Below, in pieces: positions 1 through 7,339 of a DNA stretch of 37,583 bases; position 1 is the stretch's first letter; every line of letters begins with the position of its first letter. Below the pieces are notes generated by a model. That model ran no database searches. It worked only from the letters and a program-made list of their open reading frames with translations, and had not been told where the DNA came from. The DNA lies in assembly GCA_028877265.1 (NCBI GenBank), contig JAPPGX010000204.1:1-37583 (forward strand). The letters are read 5' to 3'. Source of the DNA: Acidobacteriota bacterium (GTDB lineage Bacteria; Acidobacteriota; Vicinamibacteria; Marinacidobacterales; Marinacidobacteraceae). The position numbers were made by a program, and so were the translations under genes.

Positions 1-31
1 GATCATGATCGCGGAGCGGAGCACCGCGCGT

Positions 32-64
32 GCCGGTCTGGAGACCGGCGTTCCAAGCCGGCGC
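32..64 (+). repeat. Dispersed GC-rich hairpin repeat, copy 1 (partial)
   Basis: A hairpin with arms GCCGGT (32-37) and ACCGGC (44-49) is followed by GTTCCA and then GCCGGCGC (57-64). The GTTCCAnGCCGGCGC tail is shared with the copy at 17924-17976 except for one base, and with the inverted copy at 35960-36010. It lies just past the stop codon of the DksA-like gene, so it may also stabilise or end that transcript. The GCCCGCC/GGCGGGC second hairpin seen in two other copies is not present here. What it does is unknown. Confidence 0.6.
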
Positions 65-66
65 GT

Positions 67-399
67 TCAGGAGTACTGCCGTTCCTTGCAGGGGACGCAG
101 ACACGCGTCCAGGGAACCGCCTCCAGCCGGAGTCGCGGAATCTCCTCGTCGCAGTCGGAACAGATGCCGAACTCGCCGGCCTTGATCCGGGCGAGCGCCT
201 TGTCGATGGCGCGGAGCAGCTTCGCGTCGTTCTGCTGAAGCTGGATCACGATCTCGTCGTCGTTGGCCACCATGGAACGGTCGCCGTCATCTCCATGCGG
301 CGGCGTCCGCGAGAAGGCGCGCGTGTGCACGAGTTTCTCGATGGCGGCCTTCTTGGCAAGAAGATTCGCCTCGTGCAGTTGCAGTTCTTCGGGTGTCAT
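67..399 (-). CDS. TraR/DksA family C4 zinc-finger protein
   Basis: A 110-residue protein with an N-terminal helical region and a C-terminal four-cysteine zinc finger: C80-x2-C83 and C101-x2-C104, 17 residues apart, as in the DksA/TraR family. Family members bind the RNA polymerase secondary channel and tune initiation, often with ppGpp. This one is shorter than E. coli DksA (about 151 residues) and resembles the short paralogues, so a stringent-response role is inference. It starts at an ATG at 399, 59 bases after the mog-like gene on the same strand, so the two may be cotranscribed. A possible minus-strand -10 (TATACT, 453-458) lies in that gap. A palindromic repeat follows the stop. Confidence 0.88.
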   Translation of the reverse strand: MTPEELQLHEANLLAKKAAIEKLVHTRAFSRTPPHGDDGDRSMVANDDEIVIQLQQNDAKLLRAIDKALARIKAGEFGICSDCDEEIPRLRLEAVPWTRVCVPCKERQYS

Positions 400-452
400 T
401 TTCGGTGTCCGCCCACCGCCTCAAGCCAAGTGCCGCACGGTGGAATTGGCCA

Positions 453-458
453 AGTATA
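453..458 (-). promoter_or_regulatory. Possible -10 element for the DksA-like gene
   Basis: Read on the minus strand this is TATACT, five of six matches to the sigma-70 -10 consensus, 53 bases before the ATG at 399 in otherwise GC-rich sequence. No good -35 is seen at 17 bases. The 8-bp palindrome TTGGCCAA (446-453) abuts it on the downstream side, and GCCAAGT occurs twice nearby (424-430 and 449-455). The call rests on base composition and position only. Confidence 0.35.
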
Positions 459-1004
459 TCAATCGTTACGAGCCCTTACGGAACGCGAATGGGCGGTGTC
501 TCCGGCCAGAAGTTGGAGCGCGTGCGGGATCGTCGGAGCCAGCGTCCGGAGCCCGCTTTCGACGGCCCGCGGGCTCCCCGGAAGGACGATCACCAGGGTG
601 GCGCCGATGCTCCCTGCGAGGCTCCGCGAAAGGACCGCCATGGGTGTATCCCGGAGGCCCTCCGACCGCAGCAATTCGCCGTAGCCGGGGAGTTCGCGGT
701 CGAGCAAGGGCGCAACCGCCTCCGGCGTGCGGTCCCGGGGACCGAGCCCGGTGCCGCCGGTCGTCAGCACCAGTTGAATGCCGGACGCGGCCCAGGCGCC
801 CACCCTTTCCCGGATAGCGTCCACCTCGTCGGGCACGATCGCCGAGTCGGCGATGCGAAACCCGAGTTCGAGGAGGACCCGGCGGGCGATGACCCCGGAA
901 CGATCGGGAACCACCCCGGCGGCGCACCCGTCGCTCGCGGTCAGGATCGCGGCGGTCGGGCCGGAAGCCGTGGCGCCGCGGGCCGGCCCGGAAGTACTGG
1001 ACAT
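459..1004 (-). CDS. moaB: Molybdenum cofactor biosynthesis protein, MoaB/Mog family
   Basis: A 181-residue cytosolic protein of the MoaB/Mog family, which binds molybdopterin and adenylylates it before molybdenum insertion. The family hallmarks are visible: TTGGTG at 81-86 followed by GxGPRDRTPEAV, and the LPGSP turn at 141-145. The length suits a single-domain MoaB/Mog protein. About 15 N-terminal residues are poorly ordered (Ser/Gly/Ala), so a slightly later start is possible, but 1004 is a clear ATG. No other Moco gene lies in the window. It is divergent from the VWFA gene, with 65 bases between them, and is followed 59 bases later by the DksA-like gene on the same strand. Confidence 0.9.
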   Translation of the reverse strand: MSSTSGPARGATASGPTAAILTASDGCAAGVVPDRSGVIARRVLLELGFRIADSAIVPDEVDAIRERVGAWAASGIQLVLTTGGTGLGPRDRTPEAVAPLLDRELPGYGELLRSEGLRDTPMAVLSRSLAGSIGATLVIVLPGSPRAVESGLRTLAPTIPHALQLLAGDTAHSRSVRARND

Positions 1005-1019
1005 CGTCTCAGCGGCGGC

Positions 1020-1038
1020 TTTCCGGCAAACCCGGAAA
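1020..1038. repeat. Perfect 7-bp inverted repeat between divergent genes
   Basis: TTTCCGG (1020-1026) and CCGGAAA (1032-1038) flank CAAAC. The repeat sits in the 65-base gap between the divergent moaB-like and VWFA genes, 15 bases from the moaB-like start. It could be an operator or a leader hairpin, or it could be chance. No clear -35/-10 pair is visible around it. Confidence 0.3.
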
Positions 1039-1069
1039 AGGGAGGAGGAACACGGGGAGGGCGCGGGAA

Positions 1070-2041
1070 TTGCGTCAGAATAGCGGGTTGCTCATGGAAT
1101 TCCGCGCGCACCGCCGGTCCTTTCGGGGGTGGCGGGGAGTGGTCGCCGCCGGCGCCCTGACCCTCGTTCTCGGCGGCCTGACCGCGGCGGCCGGTCCGTT
1201 TGTCCAGCAGGCCTACCAGTTCCGGGTGACGGTGGACCTGATCTCGCTCAACGTGACCGTCACCGACGCGCGCGAGCGGTTCATCACCGACCTGTTCGAG
1301 GAGGACTTCTCGGTCTACGAGGACGGCATCCTGCAGGAAATCGAGGCCTTCTCCCGCGAGGACCTGCCGATCCGCATGGTGCTGCTGCTCGACACCTCGG
1401 CGAGCATGGTGGACAAGATGAACTTCGCCCAGGAGGCGGCGGTCCGGTTCACCCAGACCCTGCGGATGGAGGACGTGGCGCAGGTGGTCGAGTTCGGCAG
1501 CAACGCCAACATCCTGCAGAAGTTCACGAACGACCACGGCGAACTCGAGCACGCCATCCGGATGACGCAGGCGGGCGGGACCACCAAGCTGCACAACGCC
1601 ATGTACATCTCGCTCCGCTCGCTCGAACGCCAGCGGATGGAAGCCCGCCGGCAGGCCATCATCCTGCTCTCCGACGGCCGGGACACCAGCTCGCTCGTCA
1701 CCTTCGAACAGGTGCTCGACCTGACCAAGGACACCGACGTCGTCATCTACTCCATCTCGCTCCAGAACACCGCGCGCCGGCGGGGAAGACGCTTCTCCGA
1801 AGCCGAACACGTCCTCAAGAACCTGGCCGAGGAGACCGGCGGCCAGTGGTTCTTCCCCGCCGAGCTGGCCGAACTGGACTCGGTGTACGCGCGGATCGCC
1901 GAGGAACTCAAGAGCCAGTACAACGTCGGCTACATCTCCAACAACCCCCGGCAGGACGGCGCCTGGCGCCGCATCGTGGTGCAGACCAACCGTCCGGACC
2001 TCCGGGTACGGACCAAGCTCGGCTACTACGCGCCGGGTTAG
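1070..2041 (+). CDS. VWFA-related exported protein (acidobacterial type)
   Basis: A 323-residue protein with an N-terminal hydrophobic signal or anchor (about residues 22-43), a short beta-rich segment containing DFSVYEDG, then a von Willebrand factor A domain (about 100-285). The metal-dependent adhesion site is complete: D108-T-S110-A-S112, T171/T172 and D202 in SDGRD. The layout matches the VWFA-related family that is expanded in Acidobacteria (TIGR03436-like); its function is unknown, and protein-protein binding outside the cytoplasm is inferred. The TTG start at 1070 is chosen because GGGGAGG (1054-1060) lies 9 bases upstream; the in-frame ATG at 1094 has no such site. The dGTPase gene starts 8 bases after its stop. 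Confidence 0.88.
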   Translation: MRQNSGLLMEFRAHRRSFRGWRGVVAAGALTLVLGGLTAAAGPFVQQAYQFRVTVDLISLNVTVTDARERFITDLFEEDFSVYEDGILQEIEAFSREDLPIRMVLLLDTSASMVDKMNFAQEAAVRFTQTLRMEDVAQVVEFGSNANILQKFTNDHGELEHAIRMTQAGGTTKLHNAMYISLRSLERQRMEARRQAIILLSDGRDTSSLVTFEQVLDLTKDTDVVIYSISLQNTARRRGRRFSEAEHVLKNLAEETGGQWFFPAELAELDSVYARIAEELKSQYNVGYISNNPRQDGAWRRIVVQTNRPDLRVRTKLGYYAPG

Positions 2042-2049
2042 CGGGACCG

Positions 2050-3168
2050 GTGGAGGCAGAGAGGGGCCTCCGCCCCGCCGCCTGCCGCAGCACCCGCAGC
2101 GCCGGACGGCGCTGGCCGGAGGAGCCCGATCCGTTCCGGACGGCGTACCAGCGCGACCGGGATCGGATCGTCCATTCGAGCGCCTTCCGCCGGCTCCAGT
2201 ACAAGACCCAGGTCTTCATCAACCACGAAGGCGACCACTACCGCACCCGGCTCACGCATACGCTGGAGGTCGCGCAGATCGCGCGGACGATCGCCCGGAC
2301 GCTCCGGCTCAACGAGGACCTCACCGAGGCGGTCGCTCTGGCCCACGACCTCGGCCACACCCCCTTCGGCCACGCGGGAGAAGAGGTGCTGGACCACCTG
2401 ATGCGGAACCACGGCGGCTTCGAGCACAACATCCAGTCCTTCCGCATCGTGGACGAGCTCGAACGCGCTTATCCGGACTTTCCGGGCCTCAACCTGACCC
2501 GCGAGTCGCGGCACGGGATCTTCGCCCACTCGAGCCGGGCGGGATTCGTTCCGGAGGACCTTCAGGGCCTCGGACCGCCGTCCCTCGAAGCGCAGGTCGC
2601 CGACATCGCCGACGAAATCGCCTACAGCGCCCACGACATGGAAGACGGCCTCTCCTCGGGGCTGATCGGCGTTCCGGAACTGGAAGGGGCGGAGCTCTTC
2701 CGGAGACATTGGCCGGGATCCTTTGAAAAGGGACAGCACTACGGGCGCGTCAAGGTCCGCACCCTGCTTCGCCGGGTCATCGCCGACCTCGTGATCGCGC
2801 TCGTCGGCGAGACGGAACGGCGCATCCGGGACACCGGAATCGAGGACCCCGACGGAAGCGGCCCTGAAGCATCCGCATCCGCGTCACCCGTCGTCGGGCT
2901 TCCCGCACGCCACGACGGCGAACTCCGGGAACTCAAGACGATCCTCCACGAGCGCCTCTATCGCCACCCGCGCGTGGCGGGCACGACCGAGGCCGAAACG
3001 CGGCGGCTGCCCGACCTCTTCCGCCACTACCTGGAAAGGCCGGAGAACCTGCCGGCCCACTTCCGGCAGCGGATCGGCAGATCCTCCCGGGAACGCGTGG
3101 TCTGCGACTACATCGCCGGCATGACGGACCGCTTCGCGGCCTGGGACCACCAGCGGCGCACCGGCTGA
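2050..3168 (+). CDS. dgt: dGTPase-like deoxynucleotide triphosphohydrolase
   Basis: A 372-residue HD-domain enzyme of the dGTP triphosphohydrolase family, which cleaves dNTPs to nucleoside and triphosphate. The family signature RDRDRIVHSSAFRRLQYKTQ is at residues 35-54. The HD metal site is visible as H70, H99-D100 (AHDLGHTPFGH) and a downstream Asp near 188 (ADIADEIAYSAHD). The same frame stays open far upstream, but that part overlaps the VWFA gene out of frame. The GTG at 2050 gives the normal family N-terminus (GRRWPEEPDPFRTAYQRDRD) and lies 8 bases past the VWFA stop. Nucleotide specificity cannot be read from sequence. A 19-base inverted repeat follows the stop. Confidence 0.92.
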   Translation: MEAERGLRPAACRSTRSAGRRWPEEPDPFRTAYQRDRDRIVHSSAFRRLQYKTQVFINHEGDHYRTRLTHTLEVAQIARTIARTLRLNEDLTEAVALAHDLGHTPFGHAGEEVLDHLMRNHGGFEHNIQSFRIVDELERAYPDFPGLNLTRESRHGIFAHSSRAGFVPEDLQGLGPPSLEAQVADIADEIAYSAHDMEDGLSSGLIGVPELEGAELFRRHWPGSFEKGQHYGRVKVRTLLRRVIADLVIALVGETERRIRDTGIEDPDGSGPEASASASPVVGLPARHDGELRELKTILHERLYRHPRVAGTTEAETRRLPDLFRHYLERPENLPAHFRQRIGRSSRERVVCDYIAGMTDRFAAWDHQRRTG

Positions 3169-3170
3169 CG

Positions 3171-3189
3171 CGGCGCCCGCCGGGCGCCG
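3171..3189. terminator. Inverted repeat between convergent genes, possible terminator
   Basis: CGGCGCCCG (3171-3179) and CGGGCGCCG (3181-3189) form a perfect inverted repeat with a one-base centre, lying between the dGTPase stop (3168) and the stop of the minus-strand gene (3193). The position suits a bidirectional terminator. There is no T-run on either side, so termination would have to rely on the stem alone or on Rho. Confidence 0.4.
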
Positions 3190-3192
3190 GCG

Positions 3193-3843
3193 TTAGCGTG
3201 AATCCGAGGGGTTTTCCGGCGACGGCTCCGGTTCGGGCTCCTGCACGTCATCCGGCCCCGGAGCGATGCCGTAGATCGGCTCGTCCTCGATCGGCTCGAG
3301 GTATTTTTCGACGCCGGGCGGGCCGAGCCGGCGGAGCGCCACGGTCTTCCCCTGCGAAATCCACGAGGAGGCGCCCACCCGCACGAACATCTCGACCTCG
3401 ACATCCTCCCAGAGTTCGTTTTCGAACATGCGCTCCGGCGCGCCCTGCGAGAGGTAGTTGGAATCCGCGCGCAGGGTGTGCTCCTCGCTCGCCTCGCCGG
3501 GAGCGAGCACCTCTTCGGCGACCGAGTGGACGTAGCCGGTCCCCCAGGCTTCGTCCGGCGCGGATTCGCGACGGAACACCGACATCACCTGGACGTACTC
3601 GACCGGTTGCGGGTTCGTGTTCGTGACCCGGAAACGGACCGCCGGCCGGATGTAGTTGTTTCCCTCGGAATCCCGGCCGCGTACCGCCCAGTAGGCGACG
3701 AGTTCGGTCAGCCTCATCCGCGAAGCGGTCGCGTTGTCCTCCTGGTTGACGCAGCCGGGAGCCGCCATCGTGACCGGGATCAAGCCGGCGACAAGCAAGG
3801 CAAGGCCAACACCGGACGGGAGAAGCAGGCGGCGAAAACGCAT
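3193..3843 (-). CDS. Secreted protein or lipoprotein of unknown function
   Basis: A 216-residue protein that I do not assign to a family. It has a basic start and a long hydrophobic signal segment (about residues 8-28) ending in AAPGC. That is a poor lipobox, so either signal peptidase I or II cleavage is possible. The body (about 40-175) looks like a single beta-sandwich, with alternating hydrophobic strands around RPAVRFRVTNTNPQPVEYVQV, reminiscent of FxLYD-type domains; this is a weak impression. The C-terminus is a Pro/Glu-rich tail. It is convergent with dgt and divergent from the ABC operon at 4054, with one of the palindromic repeats right at its 5' end. No Shine-Dalgarno is seen before the ATG. 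Confidence 0.7.
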   Translation of the reverse strand: MRFRRLLLPSGVGLALLVAGLIPVTMAAPGCVNQEDNATASRMRLTELVAYWAVRGRDSEGNNYIRPAVRFRVTNTNPQPVEYVQVMSVFRRESAPDEAWGTGYVHSVAEEVLAPGEASEEHTLRADSNYLSQGAPERMFENELWEDVEVEMFVRVGASSWISQGKTVALRRLGPPGVEKYLEPIEDEPIYGIAPGPDDVQEPEPEPSPENPSDSR

Positions 3844-3854
3844 GGCAGTCGGGA

Positions 3855-3894
3855 GCGCCGGCCTTCAGGCCGGCATCGCCCGCCTCCGGCGGGC
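3855..3894 (-). repeat. Dispersed GC-rich double-hairpin repeat, copy 2
   Basis: Two adjacent perfect hairpins: GCCGGCC-TTCA-GGCCGGC (3857-3874), then three bases, then GCCCGCC-TCC-GGCGGGC (3878-3894). The same two-hairpin plan, with the same TTCA loop, recurs at 35960-36010. It lies in the 210-base divergent gap between the secreted-protein gene and the ABC operon. The rest of that gap holds a possible plus-strand -10 (TATAGA, 3963-3968) without a clear -35. Confidence 0.65.
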
Positions 3895-4053
3895 GAAAAC
3901 GGAGAGCGCTGACCGGGCGAGCGATGCCTCGCCGCCCACGGCTGGGAGAGCCGTCCAGCCAGTATAGACTGCCGGGCCGGGCGGATCAGCCGACCCGACG
4001 CTCGGCGCCCGGGAGTACAGAACGTCATCGAGATCCGCTCCCTCCAAACAGCC

Positions 4054-5070
4054 GTGCAACCCCTCGTACAGGTGGACGGCGTCTCCAAGCGCTACGGGAA
4101 AACGCTCGCGGTAGCGGACCTCAGCTTCGGCGTCGCGAAGGGCGAGGTCCTCGGCTTCCTGGGGCCGAACGGCGCCGGGAAGACCACCACCATGCGGGTC
4201 ATCACCGGCTTCATGCCGCCGAGCGAGGGGCGGGTGCTGGTCGGTGGCCTGGACATCGCGGAGGCGCCGGTCGAGGTCCGGCGGCGGATCGGATACCTGC
4301 CGGAAAACCCGCCGCTCTACCCGGAAATGGAGGTCACCGCCTTCCTCGAGTTCACGGCGCGCCTCCGGGGAGTCCCGAAAGGCGGGATCCGGCCGGCCGT
4401 GGCCCGCGCGATCGAGCGCTGCGCCCTCGGGGAGGCCCGGAAGCACATCATCGGGAAGCTCAGCCGCGGCTATCGCCAGCGGGTGGGCCTCGCGCAGGCG
4501 CTCGTCCACGAACCCGAGCTCCTGGTCCTCGACGAGCCGACCGCCGGACTCGATCCGAAGCAGATCCACGAGACGCGCAAGCTGATCCGGACCCTGGCGG
4601 GCGAACGGACCGTCGTGCTCTCCACGCACATCCTTCCCGAAGTCGCCGTCACCTGCGACCGGGTGGTCATCATCGCCGGCGGCCGGCTGCGCGCCGAAGA
4701 CACCCCCGAAAGCCTGGTGGCGCGGCTGGGCGCCGCGCAGCGCGGCCGAGGAACCTGGGAGATCGAAACGGAGGCGCCGGCGGACGCGGCCGAGGCCGCG
4801 CTCCGGGCCGTTCCCGGCGTCGCGCGCGTGGAGGCGGGGCCCGAGACGGTGGAGCGGACCCAGGTGCTGCAGGTGGAAGCGGCCGGTGACCGGGCGGTCG
4901 CCACCGACCTGGCCCGGGCGCTGCTCGAAGCCGGATGTCCGCTCTATGGGCTCCGCCGGGGCGGCGCGAGCCTCGAGGACGTCTTCCTGGCGCTCACCAC
5001 CGAGGAGGCGGAGGCGAACGGGACCGGTGACGCCGCGGGCACGCCCGAGGTTGCGGAAGAAGGCTCATGA
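4054..5070 (+). CDS. ABC transporter ATP-binding protein, GldA-like
   Basis: A 338-residue ATPase subunit. Walker A is GPNGAGKT (37-44), the ABC signature LSRGYRQR (136-143), Walker B LLVLDE (156-161) with the D-loop after it, and the H-loop histidine at 192. About 110 residues beyond the usual ATPase domain form the extra C-terminal domain seen in drug/gliding-type (GldA/CcmA) ATPases. The LSxGYxQR variant of the signature is typical of GldA-like proteins. The GTG at 4054 is the first start that gives a normal N-terminus. Its stop overlaps the permease ATG (ATGA, 5067-5070), and four genes in a row are coupled. The substrate is unknown; despite the family name, gliding is not implied. Confidence 0.9.
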   Translation: MQPLVQVDGVSKRYGKTLAVADLSFGVAKGEVLGFLGPNGAGKTTTMRVITGFMPPSEGRVLVGGLDIAEAPVEVRRRIGYLPENPPLYPEMEVTAFLEFTARLRGVPKGGIRPAVARAIERCALGEARKHIIGKLSRGYRQRVGLAQALVHEPELLVLDEPTAGLDPKQIHETRKLIRTLAGERTVVLSTHILPEVAVTCDRVVIIAGGRLRAEDTPESLVARLGAAQRGRGTWEIETEAPADAAEAALRAVPGVARVEAGPETVERTQVLQVEAAGDRAVATDLARALLEAGCPLYGLRRGGASLEDVFLALTTEEAEANGTGDAAGTPEVAEEGS

Positions 5071-5837
5071 GGAACGCGCTGACCATCGCCCGGCGCGAGA
5101 TCGGCGCGGCCCTCGCTTCGCCGGTGGCTTACGTCCTCTTCGGCGCGTTCGCGTTCCTCTACGGATACTTCTTCGCCGACTACCTCCAGAGCTTTGTGGA
5201 AGCCGGGATGCGGATGAGCCAGATGGGCGGCTTCAGCGGCGGAACGCTGAACGTGAACACCGACCTGCTCCGCTGGCTGATGGCGAGCACCGCCGTTCTG
5301 GTGCTCTTTCTGCTGCCCCTGCTCTCCATGCGCACGGTGTCCGAGGAGATCCGCTCGGGCACCATGGAGTTGCTGCTCACCGCGCCGATCACCGACGGCC
5401 AGATCGTGCTCGGCAAGTTCCTGGCCGCGTTCGCCCTTTACGGCGGCATGCTGGCGCTGACCGGACTCCACGTGGGCGTCCTGTTCTGGTTCTCCCAGCC
5501 CGAGATCGCACCCGTCCTCGCCGCCTATCTGGGTCTGCTGCTGCTCGGGGCCGGCCTGCTGGCGCTCGGCCTCTTCTTCTCGAGCCTCACCCGGAACCAG
5601 ATCGTGGCGGGGCTGCTGACGTTCGGGGCGCTGCTGGTCCTCTGGCTGGTGGAGTTTGCCGGGGCCCGCGGCGGTGAGTTGGGACGCGTCCTGGCCTATC
5701 TGTCCGTCACCGGACACATGGAGGGCTTCGCGCGCGGGGTGATCACGACGCGGGACCTCGTGTTCTACCTGTCGTTCGCCGCGTTCTGGCTCTTTCTCGC
5801 CCGGGAGTCGGTGCGCTCCCGGAGGTGGCGGGGATGA
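5067..5837 (+). CDS. ABC transporter permease, GldF-like
   Basis: A 256-residue inner-membrane protein with about six hydrophobic segments, starting with one at residues 18-35. It carries the pattern MRTVSEEIRSGTMELLLTAP (about 90-109), characteristic of ABC-2 / GldF-type permeases, in which a cytoplasmic coupling region follows the second membrane segment. It overlaps the ATPase gene by four bases and the next gene by four bases (5834-5837), so stoichiometric translation is likely. It is expected to pair with the ATPase at 4054 as the membrane part of an exporter. Confidence 0.9.
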   Translation: MRNALTIARREIGAALASPVAYVLFGAFAFLYGYFFADYLQSFVEAGMRMSQMGGFSGGTLNVNTDLLRWLMASTAVLVLFLLPLLSMRTVSEEIRSGTMELLLTAPITDGQIVLGKFLAAFALYGGMLALTGLHVGVLFWFSQPEIAPVLAAYLGLLLLGAGLLALGLFFSSLTRNQIVAGLLTFGALLVLWLVEFAGARGGELGRVLAYLSVTGHMEGFARGVITTRDLVFYLSFAAFWLFLARESVRSRRWRG

Positions 5838-7333
5838 GCGTCCGATTCGGGCGACTGCGCTCGATGTTGGCTCGCCGGAGCGCCCGGGAGGGGGCGAACC
5901 TCGGAGTCACGGCGCTCCTGCTCCTCGGTGTCCTGGTGGGCGTCAACTACGTGGCGAACCGGCGCAACGTCTCGTGGGACCTCACGGCCGGAGGCCAGTT
6001 CAGCCTGTCTCCACAGACGGTCCGCATTCTCGAGGAGCTCGACCGCGACATCCGGCTCGTGGTGCTCGATCAGCCGCGCGCCGCCGGACGCACCGTCGAA
6101 CTCTTCGAGCGCTACGCCGACCGGAGCGACCGGGTCGCCTGGGAGGTCATCGACCAGGAGGCCGAACCCGCCCGCGCACGGGCCTACCAGGCGACCGCCG
6201 AAGCCGGCATTCCCTTCGGCACGGTGGTCGTGGAGAGCGGCGAACGGCAGGAACGCGTCACGGCGCCCCAGGAGCAGGACATCACGAACGCCATCGTCAA
6301 GATCCTCAAGGGCGAGACGAAGAAGGTCTACTTCACGACCGGGCACCAGGAGCGGTCGCTCGAAGAGACGGGCGCCGGCGGCCTCTCCGCCATCGGGTCG
6401 CGGCTCGAGGAGTCCAACTACGAGGTTGCGGAGCTGGCGCTGCTCGAGCACGTCGAGGACGGCGAGGTCCGGATTCCCGAGGATGCGGCCGTGGTGATCG
6501 TCGCGGGTCCCCGCCTCGATCTCCTGGCGGCCGAGGCCGCGGCCCTCGCCGCGCACGTCCAGGCGGGCGGTAAGGCCATGCTGTTGCTGGATCCACCGGA
6601 TCCGCCGGGAACCCCGGACGAAAGGGAGGAGCTCACCGGATTGGCCGGAGCGTTCGGAGCGACGCCGGCCGGGGACGTGGTGATCGACGCGAGCGGGGTC
6701 GGTCAGCTCTTCGGCTTCGGGGTGGAGGTTCCGCTCGCCGCCTCCTACGGGTTCCATCCGATCACGCGTGGCTTCGTGAACGCGGCCACCGTCTTTCCGC
6801 TCGCGCAGAGCCTCATCGCCACCTCGCCCGACGAGCTTCCCCGGGGGATGCGGCTCTCGGAACTCGTCCTCAGCTCCGATGTCGCCTGGGGGGAAACCGA
6901 TCCCGACGAGCTGGAGACCGGCGAAGTGAACGCCGGAGAGGACGAGCGCGCCGGACCCCTGAGGCTCGCCTATGCGGTCCACGTTCCGACCGGCGATCAG
7001 GAAGATCCGGCGGGGGAAGCGGATCCTGAGGAAGAGCCGTCCGGCGAGGAATCGGCGGAAAACCGGGAGGGCCGCTTCGTGATCGTCGGGGACTCCGACT
7101 TCATCGGGAACAACCTGGCCCTCGCGCCGCTCGGCAATGCCGACCTGTTCCTCAACATGGTGAACTGGCTCACCGAGGACGAGGACCTGATCGCGATCCG
7201 TCCCCGCGCGGCCGAGGACCGGCGGATCACCATGACGTCGGCGCAGGTGCGGAACGTCGTGCTGTTGAGCCTGGTGTTCCTGCCGGGGTTCTTCCTCATC
7301 TGGGGCGTCACCGTCTGGTGGTCGCGCCGGTGA
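5834..7333 (+). CDS. GldG-family ABC transport-associated protein
   Basis: A 499-residue protein anchored by one N-terminal membrane segment (about residues 20-40) and one C-terminal segment near 475-493, leaving a large extracytoplasmic domain between. The region after the first helix (RRNVSWDLTAGGQFSLSPQT) and the DQEAEPARARAYQ segment match the GldG / ABC_transp_aux pattern. This family accompanies GldA/GldF ATPase-permease pairs. The ATG at 5834 is preferred over the GTG at 5825 because GGAGG (5821-5825) then sits 8 bases upstream and the ATG overlaps the previous stop as ATGA. A Glu/Asp-rich linker (about 385-410) precedes the last folded part. Confidence 0.88.
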   Translation: MSVRFGRLRSMLARRSAREGANLGVTALLLLGVLVGVNYVANRRNVSWDLTAGGQFSLSPQTVRILEELDRDIRLVVLDQPRAAGRTVELFERYADRSDRVAWEVIDQEAEPARARAYQATAEAGIPFGTVVVESGERQERVTAPQEQDITNAIVKILKGETKKVYFTTGHQERSLEETGAGGLSAIGSRLEESNYEVAELALLEHVEDGEVRIPEDAAVVIVAGPRLDLLAAEAAALAAHVQAGGKAMLLLDPPDPPGTPDEREELTGLAGAFGATPAGDVVIDASGVGQLFGFGVEVPLAASYGFHPITRGFVNAATVFPLAQSLIATSPDELPRGMRLSELVLSSDVAWGETDPDELETGEVNAGEDERAGPLRLAYAVHVPTGDQEDPAGEADPEEEPSGEESAENREGRFVIVGDSDFIGNNLALAPLGNADLFLNMVNWLTEDEDLIAIRPRAAEDRRITMTSAQVRNVVLLSLVFLPGFFLIWGVTVWWSRR

Positions 7334-7339
7334 GGTGAC

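Noticed and set aside
1129..2049. A long N-terminal extension of the dGTPase frame
   Set aside because: It overlaps the VWFA gene out of frame and reads as Arg/Gly/Pro-rich nonsense; the GTG at 2050 gives the family start.
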